Source: Neostapfia colusana | Taxonomy: Eukaryota > Streptophyta > Magnoliopsida > Poales > Poaceae | Assembly (NCBI GenBank): GCA_030760725.1 | Contig: JASWHV010000005.1 | Coordinates: forward strand, 88,108,622-88,172,621 | Reading direction: 5' to 3' | Length of the DNA stretch: 64,000 bases | Shown: in pieces, positions 45,843 through 59,958 of the stretch | Layout of the letters: each line of letters opens with the position of its first letter | How positions within the stretch are numbered: the first letter of the stretch is position 1 | Notes under the pieces: model-generated | What the model was told of the DNA's origin: nothing | Seen by the model: only the letters and a program-made list of their open reading frames with translations | Databases searched by the model: none | Position numbers and translations under genes: made by a program

Positions 45843-48800
45843 TGTGGGGACCACCCCGTGGTTCACCCACTCCAGGATCGCATAGGGTGGTGCCGTACGA
45901 TGCGGCACCCAACAGCACCCCAGAAAAGAATAAAGAACAACATACAAGCTTTTATTTAATATAAAACAGCGGAAGTCTTTTACAAAATATAACTATACAG
46001 CGGAAGTAATGTACATTAGTAGCCTCTCATCCTAACTATGCAAAAGTGCAGCCGTCCAGCCCGGGGACGCTACACGCTAGCAGCATGGAACCGGAGAAAT
46101 CACGGCGGCGTGCAGGGCTCCATCTCGGCCGTGTACCCTGATGGGGGCATCGCCTCATCCTCGGAACCCTCCTCATAGCTCTCACCTGCATACAGCTCAA
46201 ATATTGCAACCGTGAGCACGATGGCTCAGCAAGGCTTAACCGTCTGACCTAGGCATGGAACTCTACATGCAGGGAGGTGTATGATAGGAAAAGGAATTTG
46301 CGACAAAGACACGCCTATAAGTTGATCCTTACTTTGAGTTTTATAGCGTCAAATTCATGTGCCTTAGGCAGCCCTCACATCGGAATTCCACAATCAAACA
46401 AGAAACGCTTTCCTCCGATGTGGTGATGCCCAAAGCGGAAAGTAAACTTAATTAGCTCTACATCTACAGCATACATGGTTTCCAAAACATTAATATATCA
46501 TCACAGCATATTATCATTCAACTAGCTTACTTCACTTCTTACTACGTCACGAAACAGTGAACAAGCGGTACTCAAATAACCGCGAGGGACGGTGATTGCA
46601 ATCAGGAGACACCCGGACAACACGTTGCATACACCCACTTTCAGAAGCGTGATTCCACACCCCTTCCTACTCTGTTGTATGCAACCACCTTTCAAAGGCA
46701 ACCCAAACACCGAACCGGTCCATCCGTAACGAGTAGGAGGTCCCCACGTGGAGCGTGACTGTGCCCACCGGCAGATTTACACCTTGCTACCCTCAACCCA
46801 CTCCTATTTACTGTTGGGTAAGCCTCGGCACCCAGGTTAACCATTTACATCGGTTTCCTGCTTATGTCAGTATGCCATCCGGTACTGTTCGATACTTGTT
46901 CAGCAGGCCCACACATGACTCGGTCCTCAATCGACACCAACAGGGCTACGCACGTGAGACCTCCGCTCACTGCTTCCTAACCCCCCTGCTGGGTCTCATT
47001 TTTACCACTCTTAAGCCATTTTCTATTGTGACCAAACCGTGTGATAAACCTTACCTCGCGAGTAGATTCCAACTACTCGACTTCTACCGAGGTCCTAAGC
47101 ATATTACTTGTCTACTCGTCGGCTCTGTAAGCTACCCAACCCTTCATAGGATTTAAAAGGTTATGCAAGTGGGGTTTCAAACACCTTAACTCTAATGCAA
47201 ACATTCACCCTAGACATAAGCGATACAAATAAAGAATTTTATAAAAGGTACTTAAGTGAAAACTGGGGCTTGCCTTGTTGCGAGTTAGATGGGAAGTCAA
47301 CTTCAGGTGGCAGGACGTCCAAAGGCTCCGGTGCGTCCTCAACTTCGGTCACTAAATGAAATGTAGCAAAATAGATGTATAAGTATTAAGGATTTATAAG
47401 AATTGAACTACTATTCATAGCTATTGCAATTTAGGATCCTTAATTGGCTTTGGGAATTTTACAGTGGATACTAGGCCCTATAAAGATGATTTGAGCCAAA
47501 TTTGGAGACATGTCATTGCATAATGTAGTCTTTAAAATTCCTACAAGTACAATGCTTATCTGAATTTTGAGCCCAAATCAGGAGCTTGACATAGCTAATG
47601 GTGGAAGATCTGATTAGGGTAAGTCTCCATAGTTCTAATAAAATTTGTTTCACCATTTTTGGAGCTACCATTATAGAGATATGAATTTTTGAACTTAGAC
47701 AGGAGTTCTGAAAAAGCTTCTGTTTAAATTTGAATTTTCAAATAAAGGCTGAACTTGAGAAGGTAATTTGACCAAGCAAATGACCTCCAATGAAGCCCAA
47801 ATTTTTACTGGAGATCAGTATCTATGAAGAGGATTTGCTACCCAAATTTGGGAATATTTCATAAAGAATTGCTCCTGTAATAAATCCCTAAAGGATTTAA
47901 TAAAAACGATTCTACAGAAATTCCTGGGCATTTTCATAGCCAAAAATTGGTTTCTCCGTGAAGTACTCCTCATGAGGAATCCAACAAAATTTGTCTCACT
48001 CTTTTTGGAGTTTTCTACACAAAGTTATGGGCTTGCAAAGATCAGCTAAATTCTGGAATTATTTCTCTAATAGAAACTTCAAATAATTGGGCTGGGCCCA
48101 CTGGTTTAATTCGGACCAGTCAGATCTTAGCAACACCGGGGGCTACGGGGTTATTCCCGCGCAGCCGCACTGGATCCGGTGCCACAAACCGATCCGGCGC
48201 CTTCCTGGTGCCACTGACAGGTGGGGCAGGCCCCCACCTTCTTCAACCTCGCGCCCGGCGGGCCTCCTCGCCGGAGAAACGACCGTTCCTCGTCGGAACG
48301 GCTGTCCCGTGCCTCAAACGGCTCAACCCTCGCCGCCTGTGCCTAAAACCCGACGAGGAACACTTAGGTGAGTTCGGTGGCAGCGCTAACTCGCCGGAAA
48401 TACCTCCCCGACGGTGGCAGTAACTCGGGCGACTCCGGCGACGTGGTGTTCGCCCGGCAAGCCCGGAAACCGACCGCAGTTGGGTCCTACAGCACCACCG
48501 TGACCTGGGGAGCTCAGAACACCACCCTGATCCCTCGGAAAACTGCTGGAAACATGACTTCACCGTGCGACCGAAGTGGTTCTTCCCCGCCGTGAGGAAA
48601 AACACGGAGAACTCTTCGGACTCTGCATGGTATTGCTTGCCATTTGCTCGAGAAGGGTCGTCATGGCTTGGAGAACCTATGCCTACACTCTTGCGAGCCC
48701 CAACCCAATATGGCCCTGGAATTTCCCGATTTATTTCAACTCGGTTCCAAGGAACCGCCGGTGACAAACTTCGAATTCCGGCCAACCTAGGCTATGACCT

Positions 48801-49904
48801 AGCTCCAAATTGGGAGGACAGCAAGAAGGGTCGACAACGCACCTAGAACACCGGTTGGATGAGCGTGAACGAGTCTGAGGTGGCCGGTCGACGGTGCGGC
48901 GTCTTGGCGGCAGGCTGGAAAATGGAACGATGAACTTAGGCTAAGTTCTCGGGACCAGCTCGAAGGAACGGCAGGGGCTGTCGTTAGAGAGGAACTAGAG
49001 GGCCTTGCGCACCTTCCTACGACCTCAACCGGTCGTGACAACGTCGGAGTGGTGTCGATGACGGACGGCGACGCGGATCAACCGAGCGGCGGCCGAGGCT
49101 ACGCGAACTGAGCAGGGAACAGGGAAAACAAGTCGTTGAACGGCTGAGAGAGCAAGGGGGGTTGTGCTGGGACTGTGGCACGCACGGACGATCAAGTAGG
49201 CGGCAGAAACAGGAGGTGGCGCGGCACACCTCGGGCGTGGGTCGGAGACGGGAGCTGTCGCGCCCCTGCTGTTCGACCGAATGGAGCAAAGGCGGTAGCT
49301 CCTGTGGGTGGCTGACAAATGGGCCCCACCTCCCCTCTTTGTTTAATCAACTTTTTCTGATATTTTCCCACCAGCAACTCAACATTTAAGGCTTGACTTC
49401 AACCCCAAGTCATAGTTTGAATTTTCTGAATTCAAATAGTTTGAATTCGGGTGTGGAAAATGGATGTGGATTGATCATTTGAATTTGAAAAAGAGTTTGA
49501 ATTCTCCACTTTATATTGCCTCAAAAGTATGGCAAACCAGCTCCAAAATTTCCAATTTTTGGCATGGCTGCTTATTAAAAGGGGGAGAACACATTTGTGA
49601 AACCCAATTTTCAAACTGAGGGAATTGGAATTTGAAACTGAATTTGAAATTCAGATTAGAGGGCTCTTCCTTTTAATCCCAAACAAATATTGAAACTCCT
49701 CCAAATGAGCTGAAATTTGGAAGGGTGAATATTTGGACTATGAAGATCCAAGCAGTGCATTTAGATCCCCATGTTTGGAAGTTTTGGGAAGTCTAAACCC
49801 TCACTTTGAACTTACCCCATTATAATTCAAAGTTTTAATTCTCCTCATTTTTCATAAGTGCACATGAGCAGAATTTTCTTGCTACCACTTTTGGGGATTT
49901 TACA
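45843..49904 (-). repeat. 3' LTR of element B (4062 bp)
   Basis: Termini are TGTAAAATCCCC (49904) and GGTCCCCACA (45843) on the minus strand. The length equals that of the A LTR. Hairpins lie at 45889-45909 and 46213-46228. Confidence 0.95.
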
Positions 49905-49922
49905 TCCCTCCCCCCTTAAAAA
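49905..49922 (-). other. Polypurine tract of element B
   Basis: The minus strand is a continuous AAGGGGGGAGGGA run immediately upstream of the 3' LTR start. It is almost identical to the PPT of D. Confidence 0.92.
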
Positions 49923-49968
49923 GAATCTCGTCCCGAGATTCCAAAGGAAAAGTAAAGTGGGGAAAACC

Positions 49969-52900
49969 TTACCGGGAATATGATGATAGCAAGTCCGGAT
50001 AATACGCTCGTAGATAATCCTCGCTTTCCCATGTCGCCTCATCAGCGGTATGGTTACTCCACAAGACCTTGTAGAACCATAAGTTCCTGTTTCTTGTGGC
50101 ACGAGTCTTTTCATCGATGATCTGGATTGGATACTCCGTGTACGTGAGGTTCGGTTGAAGAACTTCTATGTCTTCAGTGTGGATTTCAGCTGAGGGTTTG
50201 AGGCATTTCCTCAGCTGAGAGATGTGGAAGACGTTGTGAATGCCTGCGAGCGACGCCGGTAAATCTAGGCGATAGGCCATGGGTCCGCATTTTTCAATAA
50301 CGGTGAACGGACCAATGAACCGCGGTGCAAGTTTACCCTTCACTCCGAAACGGTGAACTCCTTTCATCGGAGACACACGGACATACACATGGTCCCCGAT
50401 GTTGAAGTGGAGAGGACGGCGTCTTTTATCCGCATAGCTTTTCTGATGAGATTGAGCAGCCTTGAGGTTGGCTTGTATCACTCGCACTCGTTCTTCAGCT
50501 TCATTCACCAGTTCAATGCCGTAGATGACTCGCTCGCCGGACTCGCACCAGTTGAGCGGTGTGCGACATTTCCGGCCGTAGAGAGCTTCATACGGCGCCA
50601 TCTTGATGCTAGCTTGATAGCCATTGTTGTAAGAAAAGTTCGCCAACGGCAAATGATCGTCCCAATTCTTGCCGTGGTGAATGGCACAAGCGCGTAGCAT
50701 GTCTTCAAGCACTTGATTCACCCGTTCAGTTTGACCATCTGTCTGCGGGTGATACGCGGAGCTTCGGATCAGTTTGGTCCCCAATGATGCGTGCAGCTGT
50801 TCCCAAAACCGAGAGACAAACAGCGCACCGCGATCTGAAATAATGGAGCGGGGAACACCGTGCAAGCATAAGATTCTTGCAATATAAAGCTCCGCATATT
50901 GCTTGGCCACGTAACTGGTATTTACGGGAATGAAATGAGCCGACTTGGTTAGTCGATCGACTATCACCCAAATCGAGTCATGTTTGTGAGACGTGAGAGG
51001 TAATCCAACTATGAAGTCCATGCTGATATCCTCCCACTTCCACGCCGGAATGTTCAACGGTTGCAGCTGTCCGGCTTTACGCATATGGTCGGCTTTCACC
51101 CGCCGACACGTATCACATTCGGATACGTACTTTGCGATTTCTCTTTTCATCCGCGTCCACCAAAACCTTGTTTTCAGATCTTGGTACATCTTGTTGCTGC
51201 CCGGATGAATAGAATACTTGGACAAATGAGCTTCGTCCAATATTTTCCTCTGAAGCTTCATGTCGCGGGGTACCACTATACGGTCTTTAAACCATAGTGT
51301 ACCGTGATCATCTCTTCGGAAGCATTTCATTTCGCCATTCTTCATCCTTCTCCGAATGTGCGACATTCCCACGTCTTTCTTCTGCGCTTCCATAATCTCC
51401 TCTCGTATTGTAGGGACGAGAGCAAGATTATACAATGCCCCATATGGAACCAAGTACAGACTCGGCTCCTCCTCTTCAAGTGGGGTGATGGACAGACTGT
51501 TGACATGGGATTTGCGGCTTAAGGCATCGGCAACCACGTTTGCCTTCCCAGGATGGTAGTGAATCTCGATCTCATAGTCTTTGATCAGTTCTAGCCATCT
51601 CCGTTGCCGCATATTCAACTCCTTTTGAGTGAATATATATTTCAGACTTTTGTGGTCGGTGTAGAGGTGCACTAAGTTCCCAAGCAAATAGTGCCTCCAC
51701 ATCTTCAAGGCCAATACCACAGCAGCGAGCTCAAGATCATGAGTTGGATAGTGCTGCTCGTGGTTACGAAGTTGACGTGAGCCATAAACGACCACTCTTC
51801 CTCCTTGCATCAATACACAGCCAAGCCCGATGCCAGACGCATCATAATATACATCAAAGGGCTTGGTTGTATCCGGTTGAGCTAACACCGGGGCTGTTGT
51901 AAGATGCTTCACTAATGCTTGGAAAGCTTCTTCACAAGCTGAGCTCCAAACATATTTGATCCCCTTTTTCAACAGTTCGGTCATCGGCTTATCAAGCATG
52001 GAGAAATTTGGTATGAATCTCCGATAATATCCTGCTAACCCGAGGAAACTCCTGACTTCATGGACTGATGTAGGGGACTTCCATTTCAGCACTTGTTCAA
52101 TTTTGCTTGGATCAACTGCAATGCCTTCTGCAGAAATAATGTGACCAAGGAATGGCACTTGGCTGATCCAAAACTCGAACTTGCTGAACTTAGCATAAAG
52201 CTTATGGTCTCTTAATCGCTGAAGTACGATATGCAAGTGTTTGGCGTGTTCTTCTTCAGTCTTGGAGTAAACCAAGATGTCGTCTATGAACACCACCACA
52301 AACTTGTCCAACTCCGGCATGAACACTGAGTTCATGAGGTACATGAAGTGTGCCGGGGCGTTGGTGATACCAAAGGACATGACGAGGTATTCATACAACC
52401 CATATCTTGTCGAGAAGGCCGTCTTTGGGATATCCTCCGCTCGGATCTTGATTTGATGATATCCGGAGCGAAGATCCATCTTGGAAAATACACTCGCACC
52501 CACAAGTTGATCGAAGAGAATATCGATGCGGGGCAGTGGATATTTATTCTTGATGGTGACGGCGTTGAGAGGTCGGTAGTCCACACACAACCTCAAGGTT
52601 TCATCCTTCTTCTTCACAAACAGCGCCGAGCATCCCCATGGCGAGGAACTCGGTCGAATGAAACCCTTCTTCATCAAATCGTTGAGCTGTTCCTTTAGTT
52701 CAGCCAGCTCATTCGGAGCCATCTTATATGGTCTCTGTGAGATTGGTGTCGTCCCAGGTACGAGTTCAATCTTGAACTCGACATCTCTTTCGGGTGGCAT
52801 GCCCGGAAGATCATCCGGAAAGACATCCGGGTATTCATGGACCACACGAATATCCTCAAGTTTCGTGGCTTCCGTGTTATATGTGGCTGGGGTTTCTTGA

Positions 52901-54507
52901 ACCAAACGGTCAAGAATAAGAACATGTGGTTCGTGAAGTGGAGAGTTTAAACGAACCACACGTGGAATGATGTCAAGAACAGCACCATGGCGATGTAGCC
53001 ATGACATTGCTAAAATGACATCAAGTTTTCGACTCTCTAACATAATTAGAGTAGTCGGATATAGATTCCCACCCAACTGTAATGGTGCTCTATAGACCAT
53101 TCTATCAGCTATTATTTTCCCACCCGGAGAACATATCAAATATGAATTATTTGTGGGAATGATAGGCAGTTGATATTTAATAACATAAGACTGACTTATG
53201 AAATTATGGGTGGCACCGGAGTCAAAAAGTATGACTACGGGATGATCCAGGTAAGAGAACGTACCCGCGAGGACGGGTTCGCCTTCCGGTACGTCTTCGA
53301 TAGCTAGGTGGTGGACGTTGCCGGGTTTTGGTGCTGGTTTCTTGGGCTGATTGCGGGGCTGATTAGCACCCTTATATGGTGCTGCACCCCTGCCCTGTCG
53401 CGGCTCGGGACAGTCCCTCGAAATGTGCCCGACACGGCCACACGTATTGCACGTGTAAGGTGTCGGGGTCCCGCTGACTTGAGGACGGAATCCCGGTGCA
53501 CGCTGTTGAAACTGGGGCGCACGCGGGACCATCCTTTGCTGCTGCTGTTGCTGTGGTGGATACGTCGGTCGAAAGCCCGGCGCATTATATTGCCGACCGC
53601 GAAACTGAGGCGGTCGCGCCGGTGGCTGCCATCTCTGACCGGATGGTGAACGATATACCACGCGGTATTTCTGTGGCGTTCCACCACTGCTGCTCATCAG
53701 CGCGCTGCGTTTCCTCTTGTCAGAACCGCGCTCGCGCTGAGCATTCTCCTGTAGAATCACGGCATTAACTAGATCATTGAATGTGCCGCGATTGCTCTGG
53801 GCGAGATGGACCTTCATCTTGGAGTTGAGGCCCCGTAAGAACGCATTGCGCTTGTTGTCTTCCGTGCCCACAAATCCTGGCGCATACTGCGCCAGCCGGT
53901 TGAATAACCTGGAGTACTCATGAGCACTCCTCTTGCCTTATCGTAGCGCCAGGAACTCCTGGAGCTTCATTTCCATCACACCGGGAGGTATGTGATAGGC
54001 GCGGAACGCCTCCCGGAACTCCGTCCATGTGACGGCATGGCCAGCCGGTAAGGAGGCGGTGTAGTTCGCCCACCAGGTACCGGCTTCTCCTTGAAGCTGT
54101 TGCGCTGCGTACAGCGCCTTCTGGTGTTCGGTGCATCGCAGCAGCCCAAACTTCGCCTCTAGAGTGCGGATAAAGCTGTCCGCCTCCAAAGGTTCTTCGG
54201 CCTCCGTGAAGACCGGTGGATGGGTCGCCATGAATTCTGAATACGAAATTTGTTGGGGCTGGCGCTGCCCATTGTCTTGGCGTCCTCCCTGATGGGACGC
54301 ATTCTGCTGCACCAACATCCGCAGCAACTCGGTTTGCTCGTCGCGCGAGCCGAGCACTGCAGCGAGAACCTCCGCAAGATTTCTTGGAAGTTCTGGCGGT
54401 GGAGGAGGTGGTTGCTGCTGCGTCGTGGTCTTCTCCGGAGGTGGAGAATCATCACCACAAACTTGACTCGGACCTCCCTCCTCTTGCGTTGAACGTGTCC
54501 GCACCAT
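49969..54507 (-). pseudogene. Element B gag-pol with a single premature stop
   Basis: A 1512-codon frame from the MVRTR start at 54507 to 49969, interrupted only by TAA at 53938-53940 (codon 190), where A has CAA in the same context. Downstream the frame is open for about 1320 codons. It holds the zinc knuckle CNTCGRVGHISRDC, protease DSGATH (about 53215-53230), RT FIDD (about 52283), RNase H, integrase zinc finger CDTCRRVKADH, core SDRGALF and QTDGQTER, and a chromodomain-like end WSNHTADEATWE. In the RNase H active-site segment it has YYDASG where D has YCDASG. The stop falls within gag, so only a gag fragment would be made without readthrough. Confidence 0.95.
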
Positions 54508-55929
54508 TCTGCATTCATACCATTCAATCGATCAGCACATGTGGGTTTAGCTCATCCAGTCTATACAATAGTAATGCGAGAATGGGATAAACAACACGCA
54601 TAACGATCACACATATGGATAAAGTATAAACTTTATACAACATATACATCCCTGGACCGTGTCACACGATCGAGTTCCAAAGTATTGAACTTTATGGGTT
54701 AAAAGTTCATTTCGACCATCGGGGTCACCACGGGATGTTAAGTGTGTTAGCATGCGTATTTCCTCGCTATTGTACTGGACCCAAACATTTACTCGCTCGA
54801 AATGATATGTCAAATGCATAAGCCCTTCGACTCCAACTCGCTGTTTTACAACAGCCACTGGACGTCGAACGGTGAAACTAAGTGTTTTGGTTGAAATACA
54901 GAAAATTCCAGAGAGCATTTGGTCTGCCCTGTTTTTGGACAGTACCTACTCATCTGAGATTTTCATCCTTTTGGAGGGAGATTTTGTTCTGGAACTCTAC
55001 AGAAAAATTGTAGAGGACTTCAAAACCTTTCCAGAATGGTATCCCACACCTCCATTGGTTCAACCAATCCTAAGTTATGCCCTGTTCAAGTTCAGCAAAA
55101 TTTCTGCCGAAAACAGGGGAGATTATTCCTAAGCTTTTGAGACTGAACCTATACTCCCAATTGAATCTTTGTTCAATATGGAAGCTCAATAACCCCTAAA
55201 TGGAATCCTAAACTTCATTTTGACTGTTTTCTTCGAAAATAAACTTTTATGCAGTCGGTACTACGTTTCCTCACCAAAGAAAAATCCTAAACCGGTATTC
55301 CGGCATATACGTGTCAAATGGTGGAACTAAAGTCGTCACTCAAATGGTTTCTACACGTCATGCACTAACGTGGTTAGTGTACCTGCAGAAAACACACAAT
55401 AATGATGCACACAAAGGTTTTAACATTGCAGGCAGTTCGATATCATAGTAAAAACATACGGTCCATATCATTGCCATATGGATCGTCCTTGAGTTAAGCC
55501 ACGTCTCAAGGTACATGGTCGTGTTTTCACACCACACGACGGGGAACCCGAGTAGAGCGCGAACGGGTCATCACGGTTGGGAATTTTATCAACCCAACGG
55601 ATACCACCTACTGCCTCGTGGCCATTGAGGCACGCCGATGGCGAGCGCTGCGTATGGCCCTTTGAACATTGAACGTTCAAGAGTTGCATACTATCGTGTT
55701 GCTTACCACACGATGGGGTATTCTCACTTTTTCCTAAAGCACGCTGGAGATCAGCGTTTTCATATGCTCTCAGAACCATAGAGAGGTACAGAGACTCATA
55801 TTCACTACCGTGCCAAGCCACGGTATATCATTCCATACTATTACTCGTAAGGCGAGTTACCGCAATTGATCCGCCTGCGGTGGCGTACCTTACCTCTTAC
55901 CTGACGTCGGAGCGTCGTTACAGAATGTT
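54508..55929 (-). other. Element B leader, truncated at the PBS end
   Basis: Homologous to 1413-2836 of A. Relative to A it ends abruptly after GAATGT (55928), and the next base run belongs to the LTR interior, so PBS and PBS-proximal leader are gone. An antisense open frame (54872-55132) matches that in A. Confidence 0.85.
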
Positions 55930-58900
55930 GCATAGGGTGGTGCCGTACGATGCGGCACCCAACAGCACCCCAGAAAAGAATAAAGAACAACATACAAGCT
56001 TTTATTTAATATAAAACAGCGGAAGTCTTTTACAAAATATAACTATACAGCGGAAGTAATGTACATTAGTAGCCTCTCATCCTAACTATGCAAAAGTGCA
56101 GCCGTCCAGCCCGGGGACGCTACACGCTAGCAGCATGGAACCGGAGAAATCACGGCGGTGTGCAGGGCTCCATCTCGGCCGTGTACCCTGACGGGGGCAT
56201 CACCTCATCCTCGGAACCCTCCTCATAGCTCTCACCTGCATACAGCTCAAATATTGCAACCGTGAGCACGATGGCTCAGCAAGGCTTAACCGTCTGACCT
56301 AGGCATGGAACTCTACATGTAGGGAGGTGTATGATAGGAAAAGGAATTTGCGACAAAGACATGCCTATAAGTTGATCCTTACTTTCAGTTTTATAGCGTC
56401 AAATTCATGTGCCTTAGGCAGCCCTCACATCGGAAGTCCACAATCAAACAAGAAACGCTTTCCTCCGATGTGGTGATGCCCAAAGCGGAAAGTAAACTTA
56501 ATTAGCTCTACATCTACAGCATACATGGTTTCCAAAACATTAATATATCATCACAGCATATTATCATTCAACTGGCTTACTTCACTTCTTACTACGTCAC
56601 GAAACAGTGAACAAGCGGTACTCAAATAACCGCGAGGGACAGTGATTGCAATCAGGAGACACCCGGACAACACGTTGCATACACCCACTTTCAGAAGCGT
56701 GATTCCACACCCCTTCCTACTCTGTTGTATGCAACCACCTTTCAAAGGCAACCCAAACACCGAACCGGTCCATCCGTAGCGGGTAGGAGGTCCCCGCGTG
56801 GAGCGTGACTGTGCCCACCGGCAGATTTACACCTTGCTACCCTCAACCCACTACTATTTACGGTTGGGTAAGCCTCGGCACCCAGTTTAACCATTTACAT
56901 CGGTTTCCTGCTTATGTCAGTATGCGATCCGGTACTGTTCGATACTTGTTCAGCAGGCCCGCACACGACTCGGTCCTCAATCAACACCAACAGGGCTACG
57001 CACGTGAGACCTCCGCTCACTGCTTCCTACCCCCCTGCTGGGTCTCATTTTTACCACTCTTAAGCCATTTTCTATTCTGACCAAACCGTGTGATAAACCT
57101 TACCTCGCGAGTAGATTCCAACTACTCGACTTCTACCGAGGTCCTAAGCATATTACTTGTCTACTCGTCGGCTCTGTAAGCTACCCAACCCTTCATAGGA
57201 TTTAAAAGGTTATGCAAGTGGGGTTTCAAACACCTTAACTCTAATGCAAACATTCACCCTAGACATAAGCGATACAAATAAAGAATTTTATAAAAGGTAC
57301 TTAAGTGCAAACCGGGGCTTGCCTGGTTGCGAGTTAGATGGGAAGTCAACTTCAGGTGGCAGGACGTCCAAAGGCTCCGGTGCGTTCTCAACTTCGGTCA
57401 CTAAATGAAATGTAGCAAAATAGATGTATAAGTATTAAGGATTTATAAGAATTGAACTACTATTCATAGCTACTGCTATTTAGGATCCTTAATTGGCTTT
57501 GGGAATTTTACAGTGGATACTAGGCCCTATAAGGATGATTTGAGCCAAATTTGGAGACATGTCATTGCATAATGTAGTCTTTAAAATTCGTACAAGTACA
57601 ATGCTTATCTGAATTTTGAGCCCAAATCAGGAGCTTGGCATAGCTAATGGTGGAAGATCTGATTAGGGTAAGTCTCCATGGTTCTAACGAAATTTGTTTC
57701 ACCATTTTTGGAGCTACCATCAGAGAGATATGAATTTTTGAACTTAGACAGGAGTTCTGAAAAAGCTTCTGTTTAAATTTGAATTTTCAAATAAAGGCTG
57801 AACTTGAGAAGGTAATTTGACCTAGCAAATGACCTCCAATGAAGCCCAAATTTTTACTGCAGATCAGTATCTATGAAGACGATTTGCTACCAAAATTTGG
57901 GAATATTTCATAAAGAATTGCTCCTGTAATAAATCCCTAAAGGATTTATTAAAAACAATTCTACAGAAATGCCTGGGCATTTTCATAGCCAAAAATTGGT
58001 TTCTCTGTGAAGTGCTCCTCATGAGGAATCCAACAAAATTGGTCTCACTCTTTTTGGAGTTTTCTACACAAAGTTATGGGCTTGCAAAGATCAGCTAAAT
58101 TCTGGAATTATTTCTCTAATAGAAACTTCAAATAATTGGGCTGGGCCCACTGGTTTAATTCAGACCAGTCAGATCTTAGCAACACCGGGGGCTACGGGGT
58201 TATTCCCGTGCAGCCGCACTGGATCCGGCGCCACAAACCGATCCGGCGCCTTCCTGGTGCCACTGACAGGTGGGGCAGGCCCCCACCTTCTTCAACCTCG
58301 CGCCCGGCCGGCCTCCTCGCCGGAGAAACGACCGTGCCTCGTCGGAACGGCTGTCCCTTGCCTCAAACGGCTCAACCCTCACCGCCTGTGCCTAAATCCC
58401 GACGAGGAACACTTTGGCGAGTTCGGTGGCAGCGCTAACTCGCCGGAAATACCTCCCCGACGGTGGCAGTAACTCGGGCGACTCCGGCGACGTGGTGTTC
58501 GCTCGGCAAGCCCGGAAACCGACCGCAGTTGGGTCCTACAGCACCACCGTGACCTGGGGAGCTCAGAACACCACCCTGATCCCTCGGAAAATGGCTGGAA
58601 ACATGACTTCACCGTGCGACCGAAGTGGTTCTTCCCCGCCGTGAGGAAAAACACGGAGAACTATTCGGACTCTGCATGGTATTGCTTGCCGTTTGCTCGA
58701 GAAGGGTCGTCATGGCTTGGAGAACCTATGCCTACACTCTTGCGAGCCCCAACCCAATATGGCCCTGGAATTTCCCGATTTATTTCAACTCAGTTCCAAA
58801 GAACCGCCGGTGACAAACTTCGAATTCCGGCCAACCTAGGCTATGACCTAGCTCCAAATTGGGAGGACAGCAAGAAGGGTCGACAACGCACCTAGAACAC

Positions 58901-59953
58901 CGGTTGGATGAGCGTGAACGAGTCTGAGGTGGCCGGTCGACGGTGCGGCGTCTTGGCGGCAGGCTGGAAAATGGAACGATGAACTTAGGCTCAGTTCTCG
59001 GGACCAGCTCGAAGGAACGGCAGGGGCTGTCGTCAGAGAGGAACTAGAGGGCCTTGCGCACCTTCCTACGACCTCAACCGGTCATGAGAACGTCGGAGTG
59101 GTGTCAATGACGGACGGCGACGCGGACCAACCAAGCGGCGGCCGAGGCTACACGAACTGAGCAGGGAACAGGGAAAACACGTCGGTGAACGGCCGAGAGA
59201 GCAAGGGGGGTTGTGCTGGGACTGTGGCACGCGCGGACGATCACGTAGGTGGCAGAAACAGGAGGTGGCGCGGCACACCTCGGGCGTGGGTCGGAGACGG
59301 GAGCTGTCGCGCCCCTGCTGTTCGACCGAATGGAGCAAAGGCGGTAGCTCCTGTGGGTGGCTGACAAATGGGCCCCACCTCCCCTCTTTGTTTAATCAAC
59401 TTTTTCTGATATTTTCGCACCAGCAACTCAACATTTAAGGATTGACTTCAACCCCAAGTCATAGTTTGAATTTGCTGAATTAAAATAGTTTGAATTCGGG
59501 TGTGAAAATTGGATGTGGATTGATCATTTGAATTTGAAAAAGAGTTTGAATTCTCCACTTTATATTGCCTCAAAAGTATGGCAAACCAGCTCCAAAATTT
59601 CCAATTTTTGGCATGGCTGATTATTAAAAGGGGGAGAACACATTTGTGAAACCCAATTTTCAAACTGAGGGAATTGGAATTTGAAACTGAATTTGAAATT
59701 CAGATTAGAGGGCTCTTCCTTTTAATCCGAAACAAATATTGAAACTCCTCCAAATGAGCTGAAATTTGGAAGGGTGAATATTTGGACTATGAAGATCCAA
59801 GCTGTGCATTTAGATCCCCATGTTTGGAAGCTTTGGGAAGTCTAAACCCTCACTTTGAACTTACCCCATTATAATTCAAAGTTTTAATTCTCCTCATTTT
59901 TCATAAGTGCACATGAGCAGAATTTTCTTGCTACCACTTTTGGGGATTTTACA
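55930..59953 (-). repeat. 5' LTR of element B, U5 end deleted
   Basis: Collinear with 45880-49904, so it lacks the first 37 plus-strand bases of the LTR. It ends TTTTACA at 59953, followed by the aacaa duplication. The hairpin region (56263-56278) is preserved. Confidence 0.94.
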
Positions 59954-59958
59954 AACAA
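59954..59958. repeat. Target-site duplication of element B (right copy)
   Basis: aacaa directly after the B 5' LTR, matching 45838-45842. Confidence 0.92.

Larger units (their letters stand above)
45843..59953 (-). mobile_element. Element B: nearly complete gypsy element inserted in E gag (14,111 bp)
   Basis: It has a 3' LTR (45843-49904), PPT, gag-pol, leader and a 5' LTR (55930-59953), flanked by aacaa on both sides. It is of the same family as A and related to D. Two lesions disable it: a TAA in gag and loss of the PBS together with the last 37 bp of the 5' LTR. About 20 differences in the first 1.2 kb of the two LTRs (about 1.8 percent by eye) make it clearly older than D. Confidence 0.95.

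Noticed and set aside
53304..53687. 127-codon minus-strand frame as a separate gene in B
   Set aside because: It is a shadow in another frame of the proline/glutamine-rich gag segment before the protease.
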